A stretch of 64,000 nt of DNA, from NCBI GenBank assembly GCA_947499635.1, contig CANMPD010000008.1, positions 62,001 to 126,000 of the forward strand, read 5' to 3'. The notes under the pieces were generated by a model that had not been told where the DNA came from, did not search any database, and worked only from the letters and a program-made list of their open reading frames with translations. This DNA comes from an uncultured Paracoccaceae bacterium (lineage in GTDB: Bacteria; Pseudomonadota; Alphaproteobacteria; Rhodobacterales; Rhodobacteraceae). The translations under genes and the position numbers were made by a program. Shown here in pieces: positions 57,901 through 64,000 of the stretch; within the stretch, counting starts at the first letter, position 1; each line of letters opens with the position of its first letter.

Positions 57901-58300
57901 TGGGTTCTTCGGCGTCATTTGGTAAGGATGTCACCCCATCCACAGCGGCCTGCAAATCATCAGTCGCCTTGCTCATATCCCAACCCGGTTCGAAATCAAC
58001 CGCGATACTTCCGGCCCCTTCTCGCGACGTTGAGGCGGTATCGGTCACCCCATCCACGGCCAAAAGCGATGGTTCAAGTACCTGAATGATCGCACTGTCC
58101 ACGTCTTCGGGGCCCGCGCCGTCCCATTCGACCCTAACGTTAACCGTTTCGGCCACAACATCGGGAAAAAACTGGGCCCGCATATTGGGAATAGCCGCAG
58201 CGCCCGCGATCAGAAACAGCAATAAAAGCAGGTTCGCGATTGTGCCATGGCGTGTAAAATAACTCAGCAAACCGCCGGTCTTTTCAGAAATATGACGCAT
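54899..58300 (-). CDS. RND-type efflux pump inner-membrane subunit (HAE1/AcrB family)
   Basis: Proton-driven efflux transporter of 1133 aa with twelve membrane helices in two halves and two large periplasmic loops. Marks are the N-terminal TIANLLLLLFLIAGAAAIPN, the proton-relay helix segment GIVVDDAIVVGEHADFRARR, and TGIIINDSIVLVGTIDEYAQ in the second half. The C-terminal 80 residues carry two further hydrophobic stretches. The adaptor gene is 45 bases upstream on the same strand. No outer-membrane factor gene is present, so a shared TolC is likely. The 3' end overlaps the Nudix gene. Confidence 0.95.
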   Translation of the reverse strand: MRHISEKTGGLLSYFTRHGTIANLLLLLFLIAGAAAIPNMRAQFFPDVVAETVNVRVEWDGAGPEDVDSAIIQVLEPSLLAVDGVTDTASTSREGAGSIAVDFEPGWDMSKATDDLQAAVDGVTSLPNDAEEPTVVHVAWRDRVTDIVITGPIEPAQLGLLTDELVQRLFEGGVTRTTIRGVAAPETIVEVPSSSLIAHDITMAEIASVIAAEVEINPAGEVSGANARVRTGTQKRSAEELESIVLRSQEDGSVLTIGDVAKIRVEGVDRQRSYFVGDNPAISVRVDRSSKGDAIGIQHQVEAIARELTLTAPQGVEIELIRTRAGAITARLNLLIDNGLTGLGLVLVLLFLFLNARIAFWVAAGIPAAMLAAIALMYAGGLTINMISLFGLIITLGIVVDDAIVVGEHADFRARRLGESPVVAAERAAQRMAMPVVAATLTTVIAFFGLTFIGGRFGDLIGDIPFTVIAVLIASLAECFLILPNHMSHALSAAQANHWYDAPNRFVNRGFRWFRDHMFRPFMGFVVRARYVMAAGALVLLASQLALFIGGDVTWRFFNAPERSSVAGNFAMVEGASRADTLEQMREFQRATEALGKDYEARFGTNPIGYVIAEVGGNTGRGLPGVDTKDTDLLGSIAIELIDADLRPYSSFAFIGELQERVAQMPLTEVISFRGFRSGPGGDALDVEFYGADVITLKAAAEALKTAVMPYPEVSAVEDDLTFDKEELVLDLTPQGQAMNFTIEGLGTILRNRFAGIEAATYPDGLRSAEIRVELPENELTADFLDRTLVRAPDGEYVPLSDIVSVQQRTGFSTVRRQNGVRVINVTGDIAEDDAARADEIETALQTEILPKISQDYQVNYRISGLGEQENRFLTEALSGLTVCMAGIYLVLCWIFGSWTRPFVVMAIIPFGLVGTIWGHYLWEVPTSMFTVVGLLGMTGIIINDSIVLVGTIDEYAQERGLVPSIIDGAADRLRPVMLTTMTTVLGLAPLMYERSQQAQFLKPTVITLVYGLGFGMFLVLLVVPALVAIQADIAQPLTSLKRAMRGVHLRLPLIISGVVQVVWLAFTLGYAMATGLLHASLRAMLPFTNTMPPVQAGLMICILGFVGIGVITYGLSYMTLVRTRAARATSAT

Positions 58301-58345
58301 ATTTCAGCTCCCTCACTGGAGATATCTCGGGGCACAGGGCAAGAT

Positions 58346-59815
58346 TTAACCGCCCATGCGAGATTCGATGTGGGTAATCAGAGTGGCGGGCACTTTGGCC
58401 CGCGCTAACGCACTGAGTGCGCGATCTTTGGCTTCTGGCGCCATTTCGCCAGCTTCGCGTACAAATTTGGTAAGCTGCGCACGGCGTTCGTCCGTTATCT
58501 TGATCAACTCTGGTACGACAGCCGGAGCAACAGCGGTGTTGGCAGTTTCTTTACGCAAAGGGCGCACACGAATCCCCGCACCCAGAAGCGGAGTACGTCC
58601 CGTCACAACCTCACGACCATCAAGTCCCGGCGCGCGCAGCAAAACACTGTCCCCTTGTCGGCGCATCAATTCAACGGAAACGGTCTCAAGCCTGTCATCG
58701 GCACCCAGAACCAGTACGGTGTTTTGTGCGTCCAAAACGGACGACGGCAATAAAGCCACATTCTCAAGCGGAGGTTCTTTGACATTAACCGTGACGAAAT
58801 CGCCAGGTTTAAATCCCTGTGCGCCGGTCATATGCGCATAAAGCAGTCGTCCCGATTGTCCCGTCTCGGTCGCGCCACTCGCCCGAGACACCTCGCCAGG
58901 AACAGACAGCGCAGCCCCAGTGGCATCCAATGTTACAGACACTGGCATTTGCCGCAGTGCACCTGAGGTATCCAACAGACGCGCATATTGCAAAGTTGAG
59001 ATTCGAAACGCGGCTTCAAGACGGTCAGGATCAACCAATTCTGCTAAAATTTCATTGGCCGCAACCAAACGCCCCTCGACCAGAGACACGGCTTGGAGAG
59101 TACCGGTAAAGCGGGCCGTAACGGTCGCATCAGCCAAATCACGCTCGGCCTCAGAAAGCGTGATTTCTGCGCGCGTCAATTGCGATTTGGCTTGGTCTAC
59201 GCTTGCCTCAGCTTGACTGACTGCTTGACGGCTCGTGATCACCTCTTGGTCTGATTGTGCGGCTGCCAATTCGGCGGTTTCGACCAAAGCTTCGGTGCCG
59301 ACCCCTCGATCACGCAGGCCTTTTTGCCGATCAAAAGCCCGTTGATACAGTTTAGCCTGAGCCTCGGTGGTTTTAAGCTCATCACGCGCCAGATCCAGCG
59401 CGCGTTGGCTGTCACGCAGGCTTGCACGTGCATCGGTTATATCAGCTTTGGCGCGGTCTTGTGCAAATTTGGCATCGGTCTTGTCAATTTCCGCTAGAAT
59501 ATCGCCCTGCTGAACGGTGCCACCTTCCTGAAATGCCTCGGACAACCACACGACACGCCCTGGCACGGCAGCCCGCAGTTCCAGAGTGCGGCGACTTTCA
59601 ACACGACCAAAGGTTTCCAATTCGGGACTATACGTGCCGACCTGCGCCGTTTGGACATTCACGGTAAAGACGCGCTCACGCACCGGGCGCGTAGCTTTAT
59701 CACCTGCCAACTGTTCCGACACCGCAGAAACAACCATATAGCCTGCGTAAAACATCAAGGTCACTGTGAGGGACAATAGAAACAGTCCTATCACGCTTTG
59801 TCGCAAAAATCGCAT
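58346..59815 (-). CDS. RND efflux periplasmic adaptor (membrane fusion protein)
   Basis: Membrane-fusion protein of 489 aa. One N-terminal membrane anchor (VIGLFLLSLTVTLMFYAGYM) is followed by a lipoyl half-domain (ELRAAVPGRVVWLSEAFQEG), a long coiled coil (about 120-220, rich in Ala/Gln/Glu) and beta-barrel domains. The frame opens at 59848, but AGGAAG before the ATG at 59815 sets the start at MRFLRQSV. It is the first gene of the pump operon. Confidence 0.92.
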   Translation of the reverse strand: MRFLRQSVIGLFLLSLTVTLMFYAGYMVVSAVSEQLAGDKATRPVRERVFTVNVQTAQVGTYSPELETFGRVESRRTLELRAAVPGRVVWLSEAFQEGGTVQQGDILAEIDKTDAKFAQDRAKADITDARASLRDSQRALDLARDELKTTEAQAKLYQRAFDRQKGLRDRGVGTEALVETAELAAAQSDQEVITSRQAVSQAEASVDQAKSQLTRAEITLSEAERDLADATVTARFTGTLQAVSLVEGRLVAANEILAELVDPDRLEAAFRISTLQYARLLDTSGALRQMPVSVTLDATGAALSVPGEVSRASGATETGQSGRLLYAHMTGAQGFKPGDFVTVNVKEPPLENVALLPSSVLDAQNTVLVLGADDRLETVSVELMRRQGDSVLLRAPGLDGREVVTGRTPLLGAGIRVRPLRKETANTAVAPAVVPELIKITDERRAQLTKFVREAGEMAPEAKDRALSALARAKVPATLITHIESRMGG

Positions 59816-59925
59816 CTTCGGCTTCCTTTCGACAGAGACCACGATCATGGCCAGTCTGTGGATGGGAGAATGAGGGCAAAGGATCAGCTTTCGTAAAGCA
59901 CTACGCTATTTAACGCACAAGCTGC

Positions 59926-60468
59926 CTATTTCCGTCGAAGTTTTTCATCAAGCCGCGGTAAAATTTCAACAAAGTTGCAGGGCTTGTGGCGGAAATCCAA
60001 TTGCTTGCACAGAATTTCATCCCACGCGTCCTTACATGCGCTTGGGCTGCCCGGCAGTGCGAACAAATACGTCCCCCCTGCAACACCAGCGGTCGCACGG
60101 CTTTGAACCGCAGATGTGCCGATTTTTTGCATTGAGACTATGGTGAAAACAGTTCCAAAGGCTGAGATTTCCTTCTCGTAGACATCCCGATGGGCCTCCA
60201 CCGTAACGTCCCGCCCCGTCAAACCTGTACCGCCAGTGGAAATCACCACATCCACAGCGTCATCGGCAATCCATACCCGCAATTGATCCGAGATTTCGTG
60301 ACGCTCATCCGGTAAAATAGCGCGAGCTGCAAGGGAATGGCCCGCAGCCGCGATCCGGTCAACCAGTACGGCCCCTGAACGGTCCTGCTCTAAATTTCGG
60401 CTATCAGAAACGGTAAGAACCGCAATACGAATGGGAATAAAATCTCGGGATGTCTCGCTGGGCGACAT
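59926..60468 (-). CDS. moaB: molybdenum cofactor biosynthesis protein MoaB
   Basis: MoaB/MogA-type protein of 180 aa that adenylates or binds molybdopterin. TVSDSRNLEQDRSGAVL, ISTGGTGLTGRDVTVEA and the LPGSPSACKDAWDEIL block are family hallmarks. Two starts are plausible: ATG 60468 or TTG 60474, the latter better spaced from GAGGA. No other moa gene lies in the window. Confidence 0.94.
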   Translation of the reverse strand: MSPSETSRDFIPIRIAVLTVSDSRNLEQDRSGAVLVDRIAAAGHSLAARAILPDERHEISDQLRVWIADDAVDVVISTGGTGLTGRDVTVEAHRDVYEKEISAFGTVFTIVSMQKIGTSAVQSRATAGVAGGTYLFALPGSPSACKDAWDEILCKQLDFRHKPCNFVEILPRLDEKLRRK

Positions 60469-60700
60469 ATTCAAATTAGTCCTCTACCACGACGCGGTTC
60501 TCACGCCTGTTATCGGCATACACCAAAGATCGCGTATCGCAAGCCCCACTCCATACCACCACAGAAGCGCTATACGATATCTATGTGTATATCACTTCAT
60601 TGCAGTTATGTCGCATCACATTGATGTCAATGTCCTTACTGTATTCTTACTGTGCATTTACCGGCAGACAAACGCAGCCCGCTTTTGTTCCCGCAGAAAA

Positions 60701-61474
60701 TCAGCTCTGTGACAACAGCCGCGCTTTGATTTCTAACAGATCCGCCCAAGCCTCACGTTTGGCATGCGGTTGGCGCAACAGATAGGCTGGGTGAACCATC
60801 GGCATAACTGGTTTATCCCACGCCTCGGTCCATGTTCCGCGCAGACGGGTGATACCGCGTTGGCCAAGCGTTGCTTGACAGGACACATTCCCCACCACAA
60901 CTAAAACATCTGGTTTTGCCAGCGCCACATGACGCTCTAAAAAGGGGACCATCATCGCGATTTCAACTGGAAGCGGGTCGCGATTTTGCGGAGGTCGCCA
61001 CGGTAAAACGTTGGTAATATATACATTTTCGCTGCGTTTCAGATCAATCGCGGCCAACATTTTATCCAGCAACTGTCCCGCCCGCCCGACAAAGGGACGC
61101 CCGGCAAGATCTTCATCGCGCCCCGGAGCCTCACCGATCACCATGACCCGCGCCCCCGGTTGTCCATCACAAAACACCAAATTACGTGCCCCGTGCTTCA
61201 GGTCACAATGCTCAAAGTCTTGCAACGCCGCGCGCAGCTGATCCAAGGATTGTGCGGAATTGGCTGCACGTTTTGCCTCTGCAACGGGGTCCATTTGGAG
61301 CGGAGCGCGTGGGGGCGTTTGCGCGCCTTTTGACGATCCCGCCTGTGGTTTTGGTGTTTTCTCGGCCAGATCATAACGATTGATCGGCGCGTCACAAATC
61401 GCCTCGGTCACGCCGAGTTCAATGTGCCACTCCAACAGCGCCTTTGCGCCCCAGTAATCCAGCTGCGAATCCAT
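60701..61474 (-). CDS. uracil-DNA glycosylase, family 4-like
   Basis: DNA repair enzyme of 257 aa. Motif 1 is IGEAPGRDEDLAGRPFVGRA and the NVLPWRPPQNRDP block and the late MVHPAYLLRQPHAKR complete the active site. The N-terminal third (SQLDYWGAKALLEWHIELG, with Ala/Pro-rich linker) is outside the catalytic domain. The frame opens at 61672 but would overlap the divergent pyrB start, so the ATG at 61474 is chosen. Iron-sulfur ligands expected of family 4 were not all located by eye. Confidence 0.88.
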   Translation of the reverse strand: MDSQLDYWGAKALLEWHIELGVTEAICDAPINRYDLAEKTPKPQAGSSKGAQTPPRAPLQMDPVAEAKRAANSAQSLDQLRAALQDFEHCDLKHGARNLVFCDGQPGARVMVIGEAPGRDEDLAGRPFVGRAGQLLDKMLAAIDLKRSENVYITNVLPWRPPQNRDPLPVEIAMMVPFLERHVALAKPDVLVVVGNVSCQATLGQRGITRLRGTWTEAWDKPVMPMVHPAYLLRQPHAKREAWADLLEIKARLLSQS

Positions 61475-61590
61475 GCACAACGGTACTAACCCCCGACACA
61501 GAGGTAAATGGAAATCCGCGTCTGCTGTACCCTTGTCGTGGGTACAGAGCGGGCCTATAACCGGTGAAAACTCGGGGAGATCTGACATCC

Positions 61591-62577
61591 ATGACCGCTC
61601 AGCCTGCATCAACCCAGCCTCATTCCTCTGGAACCGGCTTTCGTCAAAAGCATTTATTGGGGATTGAGCCACTTCACCCGACAGAGATCACTGCGATTCT
61701 GGATTTGGCCGACGAATATGTCACGCTAAACCGCCAAACCAAGAAACATGGCGATGCTTTGGCAGGGCTGACACAGATTAACATGTTTTTTGAAAACTCA
61801 ACCCGCACACAGGCGAGTTTCGAGTTGGCCGGAAAACGTCTGGGCGCAGATGTGATGAACATGGCTATGCAGGCTTCGTCGATCAAAAAGGGCGAGACCC
61901 TGATTGATACGGCTATGACGCTGAATGCGATGCATCCAGATCTTCTTGTCGTGCGTCACCCGCACTCTGGGGCGGTGGATTTGTTAGGCCAAAAGGTCAA
62001 TTGCGCCGTGCTAAATGCAGGCGATGGACGTCACGAGCACCCAACGCAGGCCTTACTGGATGCGCTTACCATTCGCCGTGCAAAAGGACGCTTGCATCGG
62101 CTAAACATCGCAATTTGCGGCGACGTAGCCCACAGTCGCGTGGCCCGGTCAAATCTGATTTTATTAGGTAAAATGGAAAACCGCATTCGGCTGGTAGGTC
62201 CGCCCACATTGGTGCCCAGCCAGTTCGCCGAATTTGGGGCCGAAATTTATGACGATATGCACGAAGGCTTACGCGATGTGGACGTGGTGATGATGCTTCG
62301 TTTGCAAAAAGAACGCATGGATGGCGGTTTTATCCCGTCAGAGCGTGAGTACTACCACCGTTATGGTTTAGATGCGGATAAGTTGGCACTGGCAAAACCG
62401 GATGCAATTGTCATGCACCCGGGACCAATGAACCGTGGGGTCGAAATTGACGGTACAATCGCCGACGACATCAACCGATCAGTCATTCAAGAGCAAGTTG
62501 AAATGGGTGTAGCCGTACGTATGGCCGTAATGGACCTGCTGGCCCGCAACTTACGAACCGCAAACGAGGCCGGATAA
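61591..62577 (+). CDS. pyrB: aspartate carbamoyltransferase catalytic subunit
   Basis: Second enzyme of pyrimidine synthesis; 328 aa. The carbamoyl-phosphate loop is [20 protein letters not shown], the central segment [17 protein letters not shown], and the aspartate-binding end has [13 protein letters not shown]. An upstream in-frame start at 61564 (GTG) is possible; the ATG at 61591 is preferred, preceded by GGGGAGA. No pyrI regulatory gene is present; a degenerate dihydroorotase follows instead, as in bacteria where that protein is structural. Confidence 0.96.
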   Translation: MTAQPASTQPHSSGTGFRQKHLLGIEPLHPTEITAILDLADEYVTLNRQTKKHGDALAGLTQINMFFENSTRTQASFELAGKRLGADVMNMAMQASSIKKGETLIDTAMTLNAMHPDLLVVRHPHSGAVDLLGQKVNCAVLNAGDGRHEHPTQALLDALTIRRAKGRLHRLNIAICGDVAHSRVARSNLILLGKMENRIRLVGPPTLVPSQFAEFGAEIYDDMHEGLRDVDVVMMLRLQKERMDGGFIPSEREYYHRYGLDADKLALAKPDAIVMHPGPMNRGVEIDGTIADDINRSVIQEQVEMGVAVRMAVMDLLARNLRTANEAG

Positions 62578-62580
62578 CCT

Positions 62581-63120
62581 ATGCCTCCTTCGGTGATTAA
62601 CATTCCCAATGGCAGTCCTGATGCGGTTTTGGTGTTCTCGCTGGATATGCGCGCCGAACACATGCGCTTTTTACGCGATGAGCCTGAGGCATTGGCACAG
62701 GTCTTGGGACTGGAAGGACACGAACCACCCATCGACATGACCCATGCCGAGATATTCGATGTGGCCGACCTCGAGGATCTTGGATTGTTAGGCTACTTAA
62801 GCGAAGGCTTGGGCATTCATGAAACCAGCCTGTCCGAAAACGGTCTGATTTTGGACAATCTACGCGGCCCGGTCCTGCTGTTGCGCACCCGTGCTTTTGG
62901 TGGCCAAAGCACGACATTGACGCCTTCAAAACCGCTGACACTGATTGCCCAGCTTGGCGAATATAAAACCAATTGGTCGGATCCATCCATGACACAAAAC
63001 GCGCCCCCCCAACCACAGAGCCCACGCGCGGCGCGCAATCGAGCCCGCCGAATTGGTGCGACCCTATTTGCAGTGGTTATGACATTGATTTTCTTGCTGG
63101 TCTGGATTTTGGCCACATGA
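62581..63120 (+). CDS. tail-anchored protein of unknown function between pyrB and pyrC-like gene
   Basis: Protein of 179 aa. Residues 1-130 look like a compact acidic alpha/beta domain (PDAVLVFSLDMRAEHMRFLR and others). A basic Pro/Gln/Arg linker (PPQPQSPRAARNRARRIG) and one C-terminal membrane helix (TLFAVVMTLIFLLVWIL) follow, so the bulk should face the cytosol on the inner membrane. I recognise no family. It lies three bases after pyrB and 25 before the next gene, so it belongs to the pyrimidine operon. Confidence 0.75.
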   Translation: MPPSVINIPNGSPDAVLVFSLDMRAEHMRFLRDEPEALAQVLGLEGHEPPIDMTHAEIFDVADLEDLGLLGYLSEGLGIHETSLSENGLILDNLRGPVLLLRTRAFGGQSTTLTPSKPLTLIAQLGEYKTNWSDPSMTQNAPPQPQSPRAARNRARRIGATLFAVVMTLIFLLVWILAT

Positions 63121-63145
63121 TTGAGACACTTCGGAGATCAGATTG

Positions 63146-64000
63146 ATGATACGCCTGCTTAAAAATGCCCAACTGGTCGATCCCGAGGCTCAGACCATCA
63201 CTGCAGGATCGGTCCTCATCGAGAATGGGACAATCACTGCGATTTTACCTGTGGACGCCACGCCTGCCAACGGGGCCGAGGTCGTTGACTGCCGCGGAAA
63301 ACATCTGGCTCCTGGCATTGTCGATATCGGTGTGAAAATCTGCGAACCCGGTGAGCGGCACAAAGAAAGCTACAAGTCTGCAGGTTTGGCAGCTGCAGCA
63401 GGTGGCGTGACCACAATGGTAACCCGCCCTGACACGACGCCGACGATCGACAATCCTGAGACATTGGAATTTGTCACCCGTCGTGCACAGGCTGATTCAC
63501 CGGTGCGTGTTTTACCAATTGCAGCCCTAACCAAGGGGCGTGATGGGCGTGAAATGACCGAGATCGGTTTTTTGATGGACGCAGGTGCCGTCGCCTTTAG
63601 CGATTGCGATCGGGTGGTTCAAAGCACCAAAGTTTTCTCGCGTGCCCTGACCTACGCCAAAAGTTGCGGCGCGCTGGTCATCGCACACCCGCAAGAGCCC
63701 GGCCTGTCTGCGGGCGCCGCTGCCACATCAGGTAAATTCGCAGCACTGCGAGGTTTGCCTGCGGTTTCACCAATGGCGGAACGTATGGGGCTGGATCGCG
63801 ATATTGCCCTGCTGGAAATGACTGGCGCGCGATATCATGCAGATCAGATCACCACCGCACGTGCGCTGCCCGCACTGGAACGCGCAAAGGCAAATGGGCT
63901 GGATATCACCGCCGGTACGTCGATCCACCATCTAACATTAAATGAATTGGATGTCGCGGATTACCGTACCTTTTTTAAAGTCAAGCCGCCCCTGCGCAGT
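63146..64000 (+). CDS. dihydroorotase-like protein lacking the metal-binding HxH (partial at window end)
   Basis: Amidohydrolase-fold protein; 285 codons lie inside and it runs past base 64000. It starts MIRLLKNAQLVDPEAQTITA and has the dihydroorotase frame, but the canonical DxHxHxREP reads DIGVKICEP (60-68): both His (now Gly62 and Lys64) and the Arg (now Cys66) are lost. The later segments LVIAHPQEP and TAGTSIHHLTLNE are retained. It therefore looks like the inactive PyrC-prime/PyrX class that stabilises aspartate transcarbamoylase in Pseudomonas. Assignment as an active pyrC would be wrong if this holds. Confidence 0.85.
   Translation, partial: MIRLLKNAQLVDPEAQTITAGSVLIENGTITAILPVDATPANGAEVVDCRGKHLAPGIVDIGVKICEPGERHKESYKSAGLAAAAGGVTTMVTRPDTTPTIDNPETLEFVTRRAQADSPVRVLPIAALTKGRDGREMTEIGFLMDAGAVAFSDCDRVVQSTKVFSRALTYAKSCGALVIAHPQEPGLSAGAAATSGKFAALRGLPAVSPMAERMGLDRDIALLEMTGARYHADQITTARALPALERAKANGLDITAGTSIHHLTLNELDVADYRTFFKVKPPLRS

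Overview
The window reads as chromosomal DNA of a marine alphaproteobacterium of the Rhodobacterales (Roseobacter group). The reasons are the gene families and their order: rsmB, heparinase-like gene, purH, lspA, DUF3035 lipoprotein and two M16 peptidase genes in one block; the TCA block with an Mcl2-type gene beside mdh and sucCDAB-lpd; a DUF1674 (SdhAF4-like) gene; a DUF6173-like gene beside an MBL hydrolase; and pyrB followed by a dihydroorotase-like gene without the metal-binding HxH. Base composition is moderate in GC, compatible with genera such as Octadecabacter, Yoonia, Loktanella or Sulfitobacter, but the genus cannot be fixed by reading. No rRNA, tRNA, CRISPR array, insertion sequence or prophage was seen.

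Layout. 1-8057 (minus): cell-envelope and translation housekeeping block. 8083-13762: DUF1674 gene, dapB, rbfA, a NAGPA-like secreted protein, truB, DUF1643, a membrane-anchored RTX-repeat protein and rpsO. 13915-16748 (minus): FecCD/BtuCDF-type ABC importer with a Zur/Fur-like palindrome just upstream. 17042-28980: a LuxR-family regulator divergent from an 11-gene plus-strand operon that couples a PotABCD-type (polyamine-like) importer to a nitrilase-family amidase, a class III aminotransferase, a flavin monooxygenase, RidA, a DUF1028 protein, an aldehyde dehydrogenase and an ArgE-type deacylase. Four copies of the heptamer ATACCCC lie in the divergent promoter. 29273-31396: infA, maf, RNase E/G, yacG. 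31463-33098 (minus): DUF1737, NnrU-like, Mcl2-like.

33463-45466 (plus): TCA-cycle block mdh, FMN reductase, sucC, sucD, sucA, sucB, lpd. Two AT-richer lipoprotein genes of unknown function are inserted between sucC and sucD and between sucB and lpd. A pair of TGTGATCACA palindromes lies upstream of sucC, and two hairpins lie between sucD and sucA. 45728-51803 (minus): PPOX flavoprotein, TauE/SafE, DUF6173-like, MBL hydrolase, a VPLPA-CTERM FG-GAP protein and a DmdC-like acyl-CoA dehydrogenase. 51949-54950: TsaC/Sua5, YqgE, a DsbD N-domain protein and a Nudix hydrolase. 54899-61474 (minus): RND efflux pump and adaptor, MoaB and a family 4-type uracil-DNA glycosylase. 61591-64000 (plus): pyrB, a small tail-anchored protein and the start of the degenerate dihydroorotase.

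The best candidate for an undescribed system is the LuxR-controlled amine import and catabolism operon with its heptamer operator array (17042-28980). Next come the lipoproteins embedded in the TCA operon and the PyrB/tail-anchored protein/pseudo-dihydroorotase trio. All functional statements rest on motifs read by eye and on known families; no database search was run.
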